Shown: piece after piece, positions 51,503-59,766 of the stretch
Layout of the letters: each line of letters begins with the position of its first letter
How positions within the stretch are numbered: the first letter of the stretch is position 1
Assembly: GCF_000969605.1 (NCBI RefSeq)
Contig: NZ_JZUE01000001.1
Span: 372,001 to 436,000 of the forward strand
DNA length: 64,000 bases
From: Aquincola tertiaricarbonis
GTDB taxonomy: Bacteria; Pseudomonadota; Gammaproteobacteria; Burkholderiales; Burkholderiaceae_C
Direction: 5' to 3'
The notes under the pieces: model-generated
What the model saw: only the letters and a program-made list of their open reading frames with translations
Databases searched by the model: none
What the model was told of the DNA's origin: nothing
Made by a program: the position numbers and the translations under genes

Positions 51503-52411
51503 GTGACAACAGTGACCGACGCTCAACGACCCGCGGTGCGTGGAGAGCACCAGCCCTTGGTCCCGTCGGGATTCGACTGGCTGGCGTTCTGCATCGTGGC
51601 CGCTGGCCTCGTCATGCTATATGGGCCTGCCTACATAGAGCTGGCGCGTACGGTTTGGGCCACCGACGAGCAGGGCCACGGTCCGATCATCCTTGCCGTC
51701 AGCGCTTGGTTGATCTTCCGAAAGCGGCACGACGTTGCCGCGCTGCCTGGCGTGCCGGCCCAGTTCGCGGGCTGGTCGTTGCTGGTGTTGTCGCTGTTTC
51801 TCTGCGTGGTTGGCCTGTCGCAGGACATCATCATGTTCTCGATCAGCTCGCAGATCGGCGTCATCGCGAGCCTGTTCCTCCTGTTCAGGGGCTGGCGCGC
51901 ATTGCGGATCCTGTGGTTCCCGTTGTTCTTCATGATCTTCATGATCCCGCTGCCTGAAGCGCTTGTGGCTGCCGTCACCGGTCCGCTCAAGAGTGCCGTG
52001 TCCGCCGTGGCAAGCAACCTGCTCTATTCGTTGGGCTATCCCGTGGGACGCAGCGGGGTCGTCATGACCGTGGGGCCGTACCAGCTTCTCGTGGCCGATG
52101 CATGTGCCGGCCTCAACAGCATGTTCACGCTCGAGGCGTTGGGCATGCTGTATATGAATCTGATGAACTACACCAACGCCAAGCGAAACATCGCGCTTGC
52201 GCTGCTGCTGGTGCCCACCGCGTTCGTGGCCAACATCGTGCGCGTGATGATTCTGGTGCTGGTGACGTACCACTTCGGAGACGAGGCCGGTCAGGGGTTC
52301 GTCCATGGTTTTGCGGGTATGGTGCTGTTTATGGTCGCCCTGATACTGATGCTAGTGCTCGACAAGATCCTGGGGCTGTTCCTGCCTGCGCAGCGGAGGG
52401 CGGCGCAATGA
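51503..52411 (+). CDS. xrtB: Exosortase B
   Basis: XrtB is an eight-helix transpeptidase-like enzyme, 302 residues. The catalytic Cys201 lies in VADACAGLNSM, Arg247 in ANIVRVMI and His268 in GQGFVHGFAG, each at a membrane interface. The N-terminal WATDEQGHGPI motif is typical. The family cleaves PEP-CTERM proteins at the inner membrane; the Ala after Cys (instead of Ser) in ACAGLNS is characteristic of a subset. The GTG start follows TGAGGAAA. It overlaps epsI by four bases. Substrates are not visible in this window. Confidence 0.95.
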   Translation: MTTVTDAQRPAVRGEHQPLVPSGFDWLAFCIVAAGLVMLYGPAYIELARTVWATDEQGHGPIILAVSAWLIFRKRHDVAALPGVPAQFAGWSLLVLSLFLCVVGLSQDIIMFSISSQIGVIASLFLLFRGWRALRILWFPLFFMIFMIPLPEALVAAVTGPLKSAVSAVASNLLYSLGYPVGRSGVVMTVGPYQLLVADACAGLNSMFTLEALGMLYMNLMNYTNAKRNIALALLLVPTAFVANIVRVMILVLVTYHFGDEAGQGFVHGFAGMVLFMVALILMLVLDKILGLFLPAQRRAAQ

Positions 52412-53091
52412 TGTTCAGTACAACGCGCGTCCGCAGCGTGGTCGTCCTGCTGTTGATGCTGCTCGCGGCCTTTGCTGCGTCTGCATGGCGGCCCAGCCAG
52501 AACCTCATCGACACCCGGCCCCGGGTGGACCTAGAGGATCTTTTCCCCAAGCAGTTCGCAGGTTGGGTCGTAGACGACCGCATGCCAGTACAGTTGGTAT
52601 CGCCCGACCAAGCCGCAGTGCTGACGAAGATCTACAGTCAAACGCTCAGCCGCACCTATGTCAATCGCCAGGGCTACCGCATCATGCTGTCGGTGGCCTA
52701 CGGCGGAGACCAGTCCGATGCCACCCGTGCGCATCGGCCGGAAGTGTGTTACCCGGCGCAGGGGTTTCAATTGATGGACCAGCGCCGCGATACCTTGTCC
52801 ATCGGCTCTCATCAGGAGCCCGTGTGCCAACTCGTCACCAAAATGGGCGGGCGAGTGGAGCCTGTGACTTACTGGGTGATGGTCGGTGAGCGCGTGGCTA
52901 CCAGTGGCACGGAGCAGAAGCTCGCTCAGCTCGCCTATACGACCCGTGGTTACGTTCCCGACGGCATGCTCGTTCGCGTTTCGAGCATCGATGCGCAAAG
53001 CGATGTCGCGTTCACCGCGCAGCAGCAATTCCTGACTGACATGGAAGCGGAATTCTCAGCCGGCTATAAGAGCCGGGTATTTGGCCGCTGA
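52408..53091 (+). CDS. epsI: Exosortase-associated protein EpsI, B-type
   Basis: A 227-residue secreted or anchored protein with an N-terminal hydrophobic helix (VVVLLLMLLAAFAASAW). The EpsI domain contains DLEDLFPKQFAGW, the IMLSVAYGGDQ segment, and HRPEVCYPAQGFQL with the conserved Cys, then ERVATSGTEQKLAQLAY. EpsI always accompanies XrtB or XrtA and often is fused with it; here it is separate. Function: assists exosortase, mechanism unknown. The TTG/ATG of the flippase gene follows by 22 bases or overlaps slightly. Confidence 0.92.
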   Translation: MMFSTTRVRSVVVLLLMLLAAFAASAWRPSQNLIDTRPRVDLEDLFPKQFAGWVVDDRMPVQLVSPDQAAVLTKIYSQTLSRTYVNRQGYRIMLSVAYGGDQSDATRAHRPEVCYPAQGFQLMDQRRDTLSIGSHQEPVCQLVTKMGGRVEPVTYWVMVGERVATSGTEQKLAQLAYTTRGYVPDGMLVRVSSIDAQSDVAFTAQQQFLTDMEAEFSAGYKSRVFGR

Positions 53092-53113
53092 GCAGCGGCG
53101 ATTCGCTTCCCCT

Positions 53114-54649
53114 ATGCGCTCTGGGCATTATTCCAAGCACGCTGTGCGTGCCAGCCTCCTGCATTTTCTTTTTGGGAGGTCCGCCGCTGCGGTTGTGGCG
53201 CTGTGCCTGCTCTTGATCCTCGTGCGAGCGCTCTCGGGGGCGGATTACGGCTTCTATATCACACTGCTGTCGCTGTTGGAGGTCGTGCAAATCGCCTCCA
53301 GCTTTGGCTTGATCCTCGCAGCGCAGCGGTATATCCCTGAGTTGCGTGCGGCCGACCGGAACGCAGCACTGCGCGCCATCGTCGCAAAACTGTTGGCGTT
53401 ACGCGCCGTGACCTTGGCGGTGGTGCTGCTGGCCTGCTTTTTCGCGTCTGACTATATCGCCGGCTTTTTTGGGGTGGCTGCGCAGCCCCAGATTATTCTC
53501 ATCTATCTGTTCATCATCTTTTTCGAAGGATTGGCGAGGTATATCGAGGTTTGCCAGGATTCGCTGCTGCGGCAGAAGTCTTCGCAGCTGGCTGTGCTGC
53601 TGCGCACCAGCATGAGGCTTCTGCTGTTGGCGGCGATGTATTTTTCGTCCGATGATGGCGTGGTCGCGCTCGTACATTGGTTGTGGATCGACCTGACGGC
53701 CAGCGTTGCCGGATGTGCTTACGGCGCTGCAAGCCTGGTGCGGTTCGTCTCAAGGTTGCCGCAGGCGGCCGACGAGACAAGCAAGTCCGAGGGAAAGCGC
53801 ATATTCAGTTATGTTGCGCCCGCTTTTCTTGCCCAGTTGCTTTACACCAGCTGGGGTCCGGATTCGGTGAAGCTGGTCGCCGCGCGCCTTGTCGGCGCAA
53901 CCCAGGTTGCAGCTTTTGGTTTTGCGGCTGCGTTCAGCGCCATGCTGCAGCGGTACCTGCCGACATTTTTGTTGATGAACCTGATACGGCCATTGTTCGT
54001 GGCCGCGCGCAACCGCGAGGACTATCAGCAGCGCCTTGCATTCATGGCCGGCCTGATTTTCAAACTGAATGCATTCGCCCTGGCACCGATCGGAGCCGTG
54101 CTGATCGTCACCAACCGACCGCTGACAGACCTTCTTACCGGGGGGAAGCTGCCCGAAGCAGGGAGCTACCTAGTCTTTTTCGTCATCGTGCTGCTGCTGC
54201 AAAGCCTGCGGGGGGTGGTGAGCTTGCTTTCGCAGGCGCTCGAGCTTGGCAGGGCATCGCTCATCGGTGCCGCCGCAGGGACACTTGGTCTGGGGGCCGG
54301 TGCGCTGTTGACGCCCGTGGTCGGATTGGCGGCGCTGTGTCTTGGGCTTGTGCTCAGCGAAGCCTTGTTCGTGGCCTGCCAGATCGTCGCCATGCGTGGC
54401 CGTGGTGTCCGGTTCCCCTTCGACGCCGGGGGCATGGCACGGATCGTGTTGGTTGCTTGCGTCGCCTCGCTGGCTGCAGCGTTTGCGGTTTCGGCGGCCA
54501 CTGCGCTTCCGCCCGCTGGCGAGGTGCTGGTCGGGGCTTGCGTGTGCGTCGTCGTTTACTTGGCGCTTTGCCGTCTGTGGCGCCCCTTTCAACCGGGCGA
54601 GCGCGAGTTGATCAATGGGATCCTTAAGCGAAATGTCTTCTGCTGGTAA
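53114..54649 (+). CDS. Wzx-type polysaccharide flippase (MATE/MOP superfamily)
   Basis: A 511-residue integral membrane protein with about fourteen helices of the polysaccharide transport/MOP flippase family (ILVRALSGADYGFYITLLSLLEVVQIASSFG, the amphipathic YIEVCQDSLLRQKSSQ loop, and later IFSYVAPAFLAQLLYTSWGPDSVKL). It should flip lipid-linked repeat units to the periplasm. ATG 53114 is used; a TTG at 53081 would extend it to overlap epsI. Its codons are visibly more A/T-rich (many TTT and TTG) than its neighbours, possibly a sign of separate acquisition. Confidence 0.88.
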   Translation: MRSGHYSKHAVRASLLHFLFGRSAAAVVALCLLLILVRALSGADYGFYITLLSLLEVVQIASSFGLILAAQRYIPELRAADRNAALRAIVAKLLALRAVTLAVVLLACFFASDYIAGFFGVAAQPQIILIYLFIIFFEGLARYIEVCQDSLLRQKSSQLAVLLRTSMRLLLLAAMYFSSDDGVVALVHWLWIDLTASVAGCAYGAASLVRFVSRLPQAADETSKSEGKRIFSYVAPAFLAQLLYTSWGPDSVKLVAARLVGATQVAAFGFAAAFSAMLQRYLPTFLLMNLIRPLFVAARNREDYQQRLAFMAGLIFKLNAFALAPIGAVLIVTNRPLTDLLTGGKLPEAGSYLVFFVIVLLLQSLRGVVSLLSQALELGRASLIGAAAGTLGLGAGALLTPVVGLAALCLGLVLSEALFVACQIVAMRGRGVRFPFDAGGMARIVLVACVASLAAAFAVSAATALPPAGEVLVGACVCVVVYLALCRLWRPFQPGERELINGILKRNVFCW

Positions 54650-56066
54650 CGAAGCAAGCGCGACCGACGACATCGTCCGCGTGGTGGAGGGTGGCTACTG
54701 CATCGGGTGCGGGGCCTGCGCCTACGCGGCGCCAGCGGCCGTCGAGATGGTCGAAAGCAAGTACGGCATGCCCGTGGCGAGGATCCGTGCCGAGGCGACG
54801 CCGGCTCACAGGGCGCTCGCTACCAGCGTCTGCCCATTCGGCACGCCAACCGAGGATGAAACGTCGCTGGGTGAGCAGTTGTTCGGCGCTGCAGTTCCGA
54901 TGCACGAAGAATTGGGCCGCGTGGTGAGCACGCACGCGGCACAGGTCGTCGAAGGCGCCTTTCGCGAAAACGGTAGTTCGGGCGGCATGGGTAGCTGGCT
55001 GGCAGTCGAATTCCTGCGAGCGGGCCTGGCGGACGCGGTGGTGCATGTCGGCGCCATCACTGGTGCGCAGGCCGGCGAGACGCTGTTTGAATACGCCATA
55101 TCGAGAAGCGAGCGTGACGTGCTGTCGCGCTCAAAGTCCCGGTACTACCCGATCACGCTGACCCAGGTGCTGGCGGAAGTCAGGACCACCGAGGGTCGAT
55201 ACGTCTTCGTCGGGATCCCTTGCGTCCTGAAGGCGCTGCGGCTGGTCGCGATGAAGGACGAAGTCATCAGATCCCGGATTGCGCTTTGCATCGGCTTGGT
55301 ATGCGGCCACCTGAAGACGCGCCGGTTCGCCGAGCTGCTGGCATGGCAGATGGGCGTGCCGCCGCAAGAACTGCTAGCGTTCGACTTCCGGCACAAGCTG
55401 CCCGGTGCGCAGGCCAACCAATACGGGGTCGCCGCCACCCAGGCGCCGGCTGCGGGGGGCAGCACGCAGTCGGTCATTTCACCGGTACGGGAGCTGTTCG
55501 GGTACGACTGGGGGCTTGGCTTCTTCAAGCCCAAGCCCTGCGACTTCTGCGACGACGTCGTGGCGGAACTGGCCGACGTCACCATCGGCGATGCATGGTT
55601 GCCCCAGTACGTGAAGGACAGCAAGGGCACGAACGTGGTCATCGTGCGCAATCCGGTCGTACGCACCTTGGTGGAGAGGGCCGCCGTCGAAGGCCGCCTG
55701 GCGCTCGATGCGCTGTCGGCCGCTGACGTGGTCAAGTCCCAGGCGTCCGGTTTTTCGCATCGCCGCGAAGGCTTGGCTTACCGGCTCTGGATGACGCGCA
55801 AGCGTGGTGAATGGGCGCCCCGCAAGCGTGTCGAGCCTGCGGCTTTCGAGCATGACCGCAGCTTCAGGCGCAAGCATGAGCTTCGGGCCGCCGTTGCCCG
55901 CGAGAGTCACCGCGCCTTTGCGGAAGCGCGCGACGCCGGCCAACTCCGCATCTTCTTCAAGCGCATGACACCCCTCGTCGAGCAGTACCGTGACTTGAAC
56001 CGCACGCTGGCGCGCCGTGTCGCCGCGCGGCTGCGGCGTTGGTTTCATGCAGCGAGCGGCAAGTGA
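54633..56066 (+). CDS. Coenzyme F420 hydrogenase/dehydrogenase beta-subunit-like iron-sulfur protein
   Basis: A 477-residue protein. An N-terminal ferredoxin-like cluster site is CIGCGACA (Cys23, 26, 29) plus Cys67 (SVCPFG), followed by the FrhB N-terminal domain (NGSSGGMGSWLA) and the FrhB C-terminal domain with IPCVLKALR, CIGLVCGH and KPCDFCDDV. The C-terminal 100 residues are basic and helical. Homologues sit beside pyruvyl transferases in many capsule clusters; they may reduce or assist in a sugar modification. An ATG at 54615 is an alternative start. It overlaps the flippase gene. Confidence 0.88.
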   Translation: MSSAGNEASATDDIVRVVEGGYCIGCGACAYAAPAAVEMVESKYGMPVARIRAEATPAHRALATSVCPFGTPTEDETSLGEQLFGAAVPMHEELGRVVSTHAAQVVEGAFRENGSSGGMGSWLAVEFLRAGLADAVVHVGAITGAQAGETLFEYAISRSERDVLSRSKSRYYPITLTQVLAEVRTTEGRYVFVGIPCVLKALRLVAMKDEVIRSRIALCIGLVCGHLKTRRFAELLAWQMGVPPQELLAFDFRHKLPGAQANQYGVAATQAPAAGGSTQSVISPVRELFGYDWGLGFFKPKPCDFCDDVVAELADVTIGDAWLPQYVKDSKGTNVVIVRNPVVRTLVERAAVEGRLALDALSAADVVKSQASGFSHRREGLAYRLWMTRKRGEWAPRKRVEPAAFEHDRSFRRKHELRAAVARESHRAFAEARDAGQLRIFFKRMTPLVEQYRDLNRTLARRVAARLRRWFHAASGK

Positions 56067-56097
56067 TGCGTCTACAACCACTCATCGGATTCTTCAT

Positions 56098-57327
56098 ATG
56101 AAAGTGTTCTTCGCGGGCCATAACAACTTCGGAAATCGTGGCTGCGAGGCGCTGATCCGGTCCGTCACGCAACTGGTCAGCACGCAGGTGCCAGGGGCGC
56201 AGTTCGTGGTGCCCTCGCAAAGGCAGGACCTCGACGCGCGGCAGTGGCCCGGTTACCGCAGCGCCGGTGTGCAGTTCGTCGAGGCGGCGCCCTTCCCGAA
56301 GAAGCTTCGGCTGTGGCACTGGAGCCGGCGCCTGCTTCCGGCGGTGGAGCAGCTCGGCAGACCGTCGCACCGGCTCGGCGGGCCCTTGGCCCATGCGATG
56401 GCCGGCTCCGACGTCGTGGTGATGACGGGCGGCGACACCATCTCGCTCGACTACGACCTGCCTTCGCTCTACGACCATGCCGGCTACATCGACAACGCGC
56501 GCCGCATGGGCAAGAAGACGGCGCTCTGGGCTGCATCGGTGGGGCCCTTCAGCAAGAAGCCGCACGTCGAGCAGCTGATGAAGCGCCACTTGTCGCAGTA
56601 CGACCAGATCACGGTCCGCGAGTCGGCGACTTACGCGTATCTGCAGGGCCTGGGGCTGTCGACCGTCGTGCAGGTGACCGATCCGGCCTTCACAATGATG
56701 CCGGAAGCATTCGACCTGGCCGGGCTGCTGCCGCAAGCGCCCGAGGGCATCGTCGGCCTGAACGTCAGCCCGCTCATTCGCAAGTTCCGTGATCCGGAAG
56801 CCTCCCGCGACGAGTTGGACCGGGAAGTCGCAACCTTCGTTCGCAACCTGCACGAGAAATCGGGTTATGCCGTGGTGCTGCTGCCGCACGTCGGCCCGCT
56901 CGACGGTGGTACCTACAACTCCGACCATGCGTACATGCAAGGCTTGATGGAGAAGTACCAGCTGGGTGGGCCCAAGGTCGTGCTCGCGCCGGCGAACCTT
57001 AACGCTGCGCAGCTGAAGTACCTGATTTCGCACTTCCGGTTCTTCATCGGTGCGCGCACCCACGCGACCATCGGCGCCTTCTCCACGGGCGTGCCCACCT
57101 TGTCGATCGCCTACAGCGTCAAGGCCAAGGGCATCAACCGCGACCTGTTCGGTGATCTGCCTGTGGTGCTCGACACGCCCAAGGTCAGCGCCGAGACGCT
57201 GGCCGAAGGCTTGCGCTCGTTGGAGCGCAGCGAGGGCGAGATCCGTCATCTGCTGGCCGAGCGCATTCCGGTGTGGCGCGACAAGGCCGCTGTGCCGGCT
57301 CAGATGCTGGCGACCTTGATACGTTGA
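56098..57327 (+). CDS. Polysaccharide pyruvyl transferase family protein
   Basis: A 409-residue CsaB/WcaK-type enzyme. The N-terminal FAGHNNFGNRGCEALIRS is the conserved FGNxG region, VVMTGGDTISLDYDL with its GGD motif marks the family, and the C-terminal FFIGARTHATIGAFSTGVPTLSIAYSVKAKGI contains the GxRxH motif. It should transfer pyruvate from phosphoenolpyruvate to a sugar as a ketal. The pairing with the F420-hydrogenase-beta-like gene just upstream (32 bases) is recurrent. ATG 56098 is chosen from the conserved start. Confidence 0.93.
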   Translation: MKVFFAGHNNFGNRGCEALIRSVTQLVSTQVPGAQFVVPSQRQDLDARQWPGYRSAGVQFVEAAPFPKKLRLWHWSRRLLPAVEQLGRPSHRLGGPLAHAMAGSDVVVMTGGDTISLDYDLPSLYDHAGYIDNARRMGKKTALWAASVGPFSKKPHVEQLMKRHLSQYDQITVRESATYAYLQGLGLSTVVQVTDPAFTMMPEAFDLAGLLPQAPEGIVGLNVSPLIRKFRDPEASRDELDREVATFVRNLHEKSGYAVVLLPHVGPLDGGTYNSDHAYMQGLMEKYQLGGPKVVLAPANLNAAQLKYLISHFRFFIGARTHATIGAFSTGVPTLSIAYSVKAKGINRDLFGDLPVVLDTPKVSAETLAEGLRSLERSEGEIRHLLAERIPVWRDKAAVPAQMLATLIR

Positions 57328-57340
57328 AAGGACGACCCGC

Positions 57341-58342
57341 ATGCGCCTGAGCGTGATCATCAAGACGCTGAACGAGCAGCGAAACATCGAGCGCGCCGTT
57401 CGCTCGGCCCTGCTCGCAGTGGACGAGGCCGGCGGTGGCGAGGTGATCGTGGCCGACTCGCTGTCCACCGATGACACCGTGAAGATCGCGGCGCGGTTTC
57501 CGGTGAAGATCGTTCAATTGGTCGATCCGTCGGATCGCTGCTGCGGCGTGGGTGCGCAACTGGGTTACCAGATCGCGCAAGGGGAGTACGTCTACATCCT
57601 AGACGGCGACATGGAGTTCGAGGCGGATTTCTTGAACGAGGCCTCGAAGGCGCTGGATGCCAATCCGCGGCTGGCCGGTGTCGGCGGCATGGTGCGCGAA
57701 ATGAACCTGGACAACCAGGAGTTCCTCAACCGCTCGCAGCGCGGACTGCGCCACATGCGGCAGGGGCCTGTCGACCGGCTCGACATGGGTGGCCTGTACC
57801 GGCGTTCTGCGTTGCAGGCCGTCGGCTATTTCACCAACCGCAATCTGCACGCTTACGAGGAATTCGAGCTGGCGGCGCGACTGCAGACGGCAGGCTGGCG
57901 GCTCGAGCGTCTTGCCATTCCGGGCGTCAAGCATTATGGCCACACCGAGTCGAGCTTCAAGCTCCTGGGCAAGCGGTGGCGCAGCCGGTACGCATGGGGC
58001 TGTGGCGAACTGCTGCGGCAGGCATGGGGCCAGGCGCACTGCGGCTTTGTGATCTCCCGATTGCACGTCTACCGACTGTATGGCGCAGTGCTGCTGTGGA
58101 TGCTCGTGGTGCTCCTGATGCTGGTGCTGGCGGCGTGGACGCAGACGCTCGGCTGGCTGCTGGCGGCGGGGGTGCTCGGGGTTGCGCCGGTGCTGCTGAT
58201 GACGGTGCGCAAGCGCTCGCTGTCGAGGGCCGTATACGCGGTGTCGGCGTGGGTGGTGTTCGCGGCCGGCCTGGTGGCGGGCACGGTTCGAGGCACGGCC
58301 GCGTCGCCCACGCAGCCGGTGTCCTTTTCGAGGCTGCAGTGA
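57341..58342 (+). CDS. Glycosyltransferase family 2 with C-terminal membrane helices
   Basis: A 333-residue GT-A glycosyltransferase: MRLSVIIKTLNEQRNIERAV, ADSLSTDDTV, ILDGDMEFE with the metal-binding DXD, and MGGLYRRSALQAVGYF then EFELAARLQTAGWRL. The last 90 residues contain two or three hydrophobic helices (AVLLWMLVVLLMLVLAAW; LVAGTVRG). It probably adds a sugar to the lipid-linked unit. The TGA overlaps the following GTG as GTGA. Confidence 0.93.
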   Translation: MRLSVIIKTLNEQRNIERAVRSALLAVDEAGGGEVIVADSLSTDDTVKIAARFPVKIVQLVDPSDRCCGVGAQLGYQIAQGEYVYILDGDMEFEADFLNEASKALDANPRLAGVGGMVREMNLDNQEFLNRSQRGLRHMRQGPVDRLDMGGLYRRSALQAVGYFTNRNLHAYEEFELAARLQTAGWRLERLAIPGVKHYGHTESSFKLLGKRWRSRYAWGCGELLRQAWGQAHCGFVISRLHVYRLYGAVLLWMLVVLLMLVLAAWTQTLGWLLAAGVLGVAPVLLMTVRKRSLSRAVYAVSAWVVFAAGLVAGTVRGTAASPTQPVSFSRLQ

Positions 58343-58959
58343 CCGAGAACGTTGTTAACGAGGCCGCTCCCTCGCCCGTGCAGTCCTTCAGCCCGGTGTC
58401 CGCGCTGAAGGCTGACGTCTGGCGGCTGTACGGCGGGTATTCGGCAAAGCTGCTCATGAAGGCCGCGGTCACCAAGCCGTTCTTCCGGCCGCTGCTCACC
58501 CATCGCCTGTTCCACGCTGCAGAGGCGCTGCCGAGGTGTTTGAGGGCACCTTGCAAGGGTGTCCTGAAGCTCATGCATCGTGGCATGACAGCGCGCCGAT
58601 GCATGCAGTTGCCTCTGACTTGTCGGATCGGGCCTGGGTTGCTGCTCAAGCACTCGTACGGTCTCATCGTCAACGGAGGTGCGGTGATTGGTGCGAACGT
58701 AACCCTGCTGCATCACATCACCATTGGCGGATCGCGCAACGGTGTTCCTAAATTGCTGGACGGCTCCACCGTGGCCGCCGGGGCCATCATCATCGGCGGG
58801 ATCACGATCGGGCGCGGCAGCACGGTCGGCGCGGCCGCGATGGTCACCAAGTCCGTCCCTGACCGCGCCATCGTGGCAGGCAATCCTGCGAGCGTAATCG
58901 GTGAAGACAAGGCTGCACGCACGCCTTATCCGGCGCCGCTGGAAAGGATCGGCAAATGA
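58339..58959 (+). CDS. Left-handed beta-helix acetyltransferase (CysE/SAT-like)
   Basis: A 206-residue hexapeptide-repeat acyltransferase. After an N-terminal helical region of about 90 residues, the repeat region (LLKHSYGLIVNGGAVIGANVTLLHHITIGG, GSTVAAGAIIIGGITIGRGSTVGAAAMV, VPDRAIVAGNPASVIG) shows the catalytic His pair and the closing GNPA. This resembles serine acetyltransferase but sits in a sugar cluster, so acetylation of the polymer or of a precursor sugar is likely. GTG start overlaps the GT2 gene. Confidence 0.9.
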   Translation: MTENVVNEAAPSPVQSFSPVSALKADVWRLYGGYSAKLLMKAAVTKPFFRPLLTHRLFHAAEALPRCLRAPCKGVLKLMHRGMTARRCMQLPLTCRIGPGLLLKHSYGLIVNGGAVIGANVTLLHHITIGGSRNGVPKLLDGSTVAAGAIIIGGITIGRGSTVGAAAMVTKSVPDRAIVAGNPASVIGEDKAARTPYPAPLERIGK

Positions 58960-59753
58960 GAAATCGAACAGTGCAGTTGGTCAGCTGCATTCTGCTTAGC
59001 AATCTGGGGGTTTCGGTTGCCCATGCCTCGCCCAAGGATGACGAGGCGTTGACTGCACAGCGTCACGGTCTTCAAGCCGCCGAGCCGCAGCGCCTGAAGA
59101 CCGAGCGGGACCCGGCGGGCGGTGGCCGCCAGGTGTTCCACATGCGGCTGGATGCCGCCGACCGCAAGGTGGCCAACGGACAGCGCACCGAGGTCTTCAC
59201 GCGGGACGCCGCGACGGCCGAGGGCGTGCGCTGGTTCGCGCTCAGCGTGTACGTGCCTGCGCCCTGGACGCCGGCGCGCCTGCCGATCTCGCTGGCGCAG
59301 GTGCACACCAGTCGCATGGGCGTGCCCGTGCCGCCGCCGATCGGGTTCGTGGTGCGGGGCGACGACCTGGCGCTGCTGCTGCGCGAAGACCAGCGGCAGG
59401 CGCCGGACCAGCCGCTGACGCAGGACCAGCTGAACACCCGCCGGGTCGCGCTGGGCAAGCTGCCGCTGGACCGGTGGGTTTGCTGGGTGTTGCGTAGCCA
59501 ATGGTCCAAGAACGCCGACGATCGCCGCTTGACCGTTTGGGATGGCCGGCAACAGGTCTACGACTCTGGGCCCGCGGCCAACAGCTACCTGACGCGGCCT
59601 GGCAACTACCCGAAGGTCGGTCTTTACGCACCTGGAGGCGTGGCAGCGGCCAGCCGAGAGATGTACGCCGATGCCATCCGTGTCGGCCGCGACGAGTCGA
59701 ACTTCGACGACATGTTCGCCAAGACGCCATGCGGCGAATTGGCCAAACGCTGA
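58956..59753 (+). CDS. Secreted polysaccharide-lyase-like protein (heparin lyase I / PL fold)
   Basis: A 265-residue protein with a signal peptide (AHAS cleavage near residue 24). The beta-jelly-roll pattern RQVFHMRLDAADRKVANGQRTEVFTRD, GVRWFALSVYVP, ISLAQVHTSR, GFVVRGDDLALLLRE, WVCWVLRSQWS, RLTVWDGRQQVYD and YPKVGLYAPG fits the Polysacc_lyase family (heparin lyase I / glucuronan lyase PL20-like). The GRYPKVGLY-like ending is frequent in the family. It overlaps the acetyltransferase by four bases and precedes the polymerase, so it probably trims the same polymer. Confidence 0.75.
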   Translation: MRNRTVQLVSCILLSNLGVSVAHASPKDDEALTAQRHGLQAAEPQRLKTERDPAGGGRQVFHMRLDAADRKVANGQRTEVFTRDAATAEGVRWFALSVYVPAPWTPARLPISLAQVHTSRMGVPVPPPIGFVVRGDDLALLLREDQRQAPDQPLTQDQLNTRRVALGKLPLDRWVCWVLRSQWSKNADDRRLTVWDGRQQVYDSGPAANSYLTRPGNYPKVGLYAPGGVAAASREMYADAIRVGRDESNFDDMFAKTPCGELAKR

Positions 59754-59766
59754 CAGGACTGCCCGA

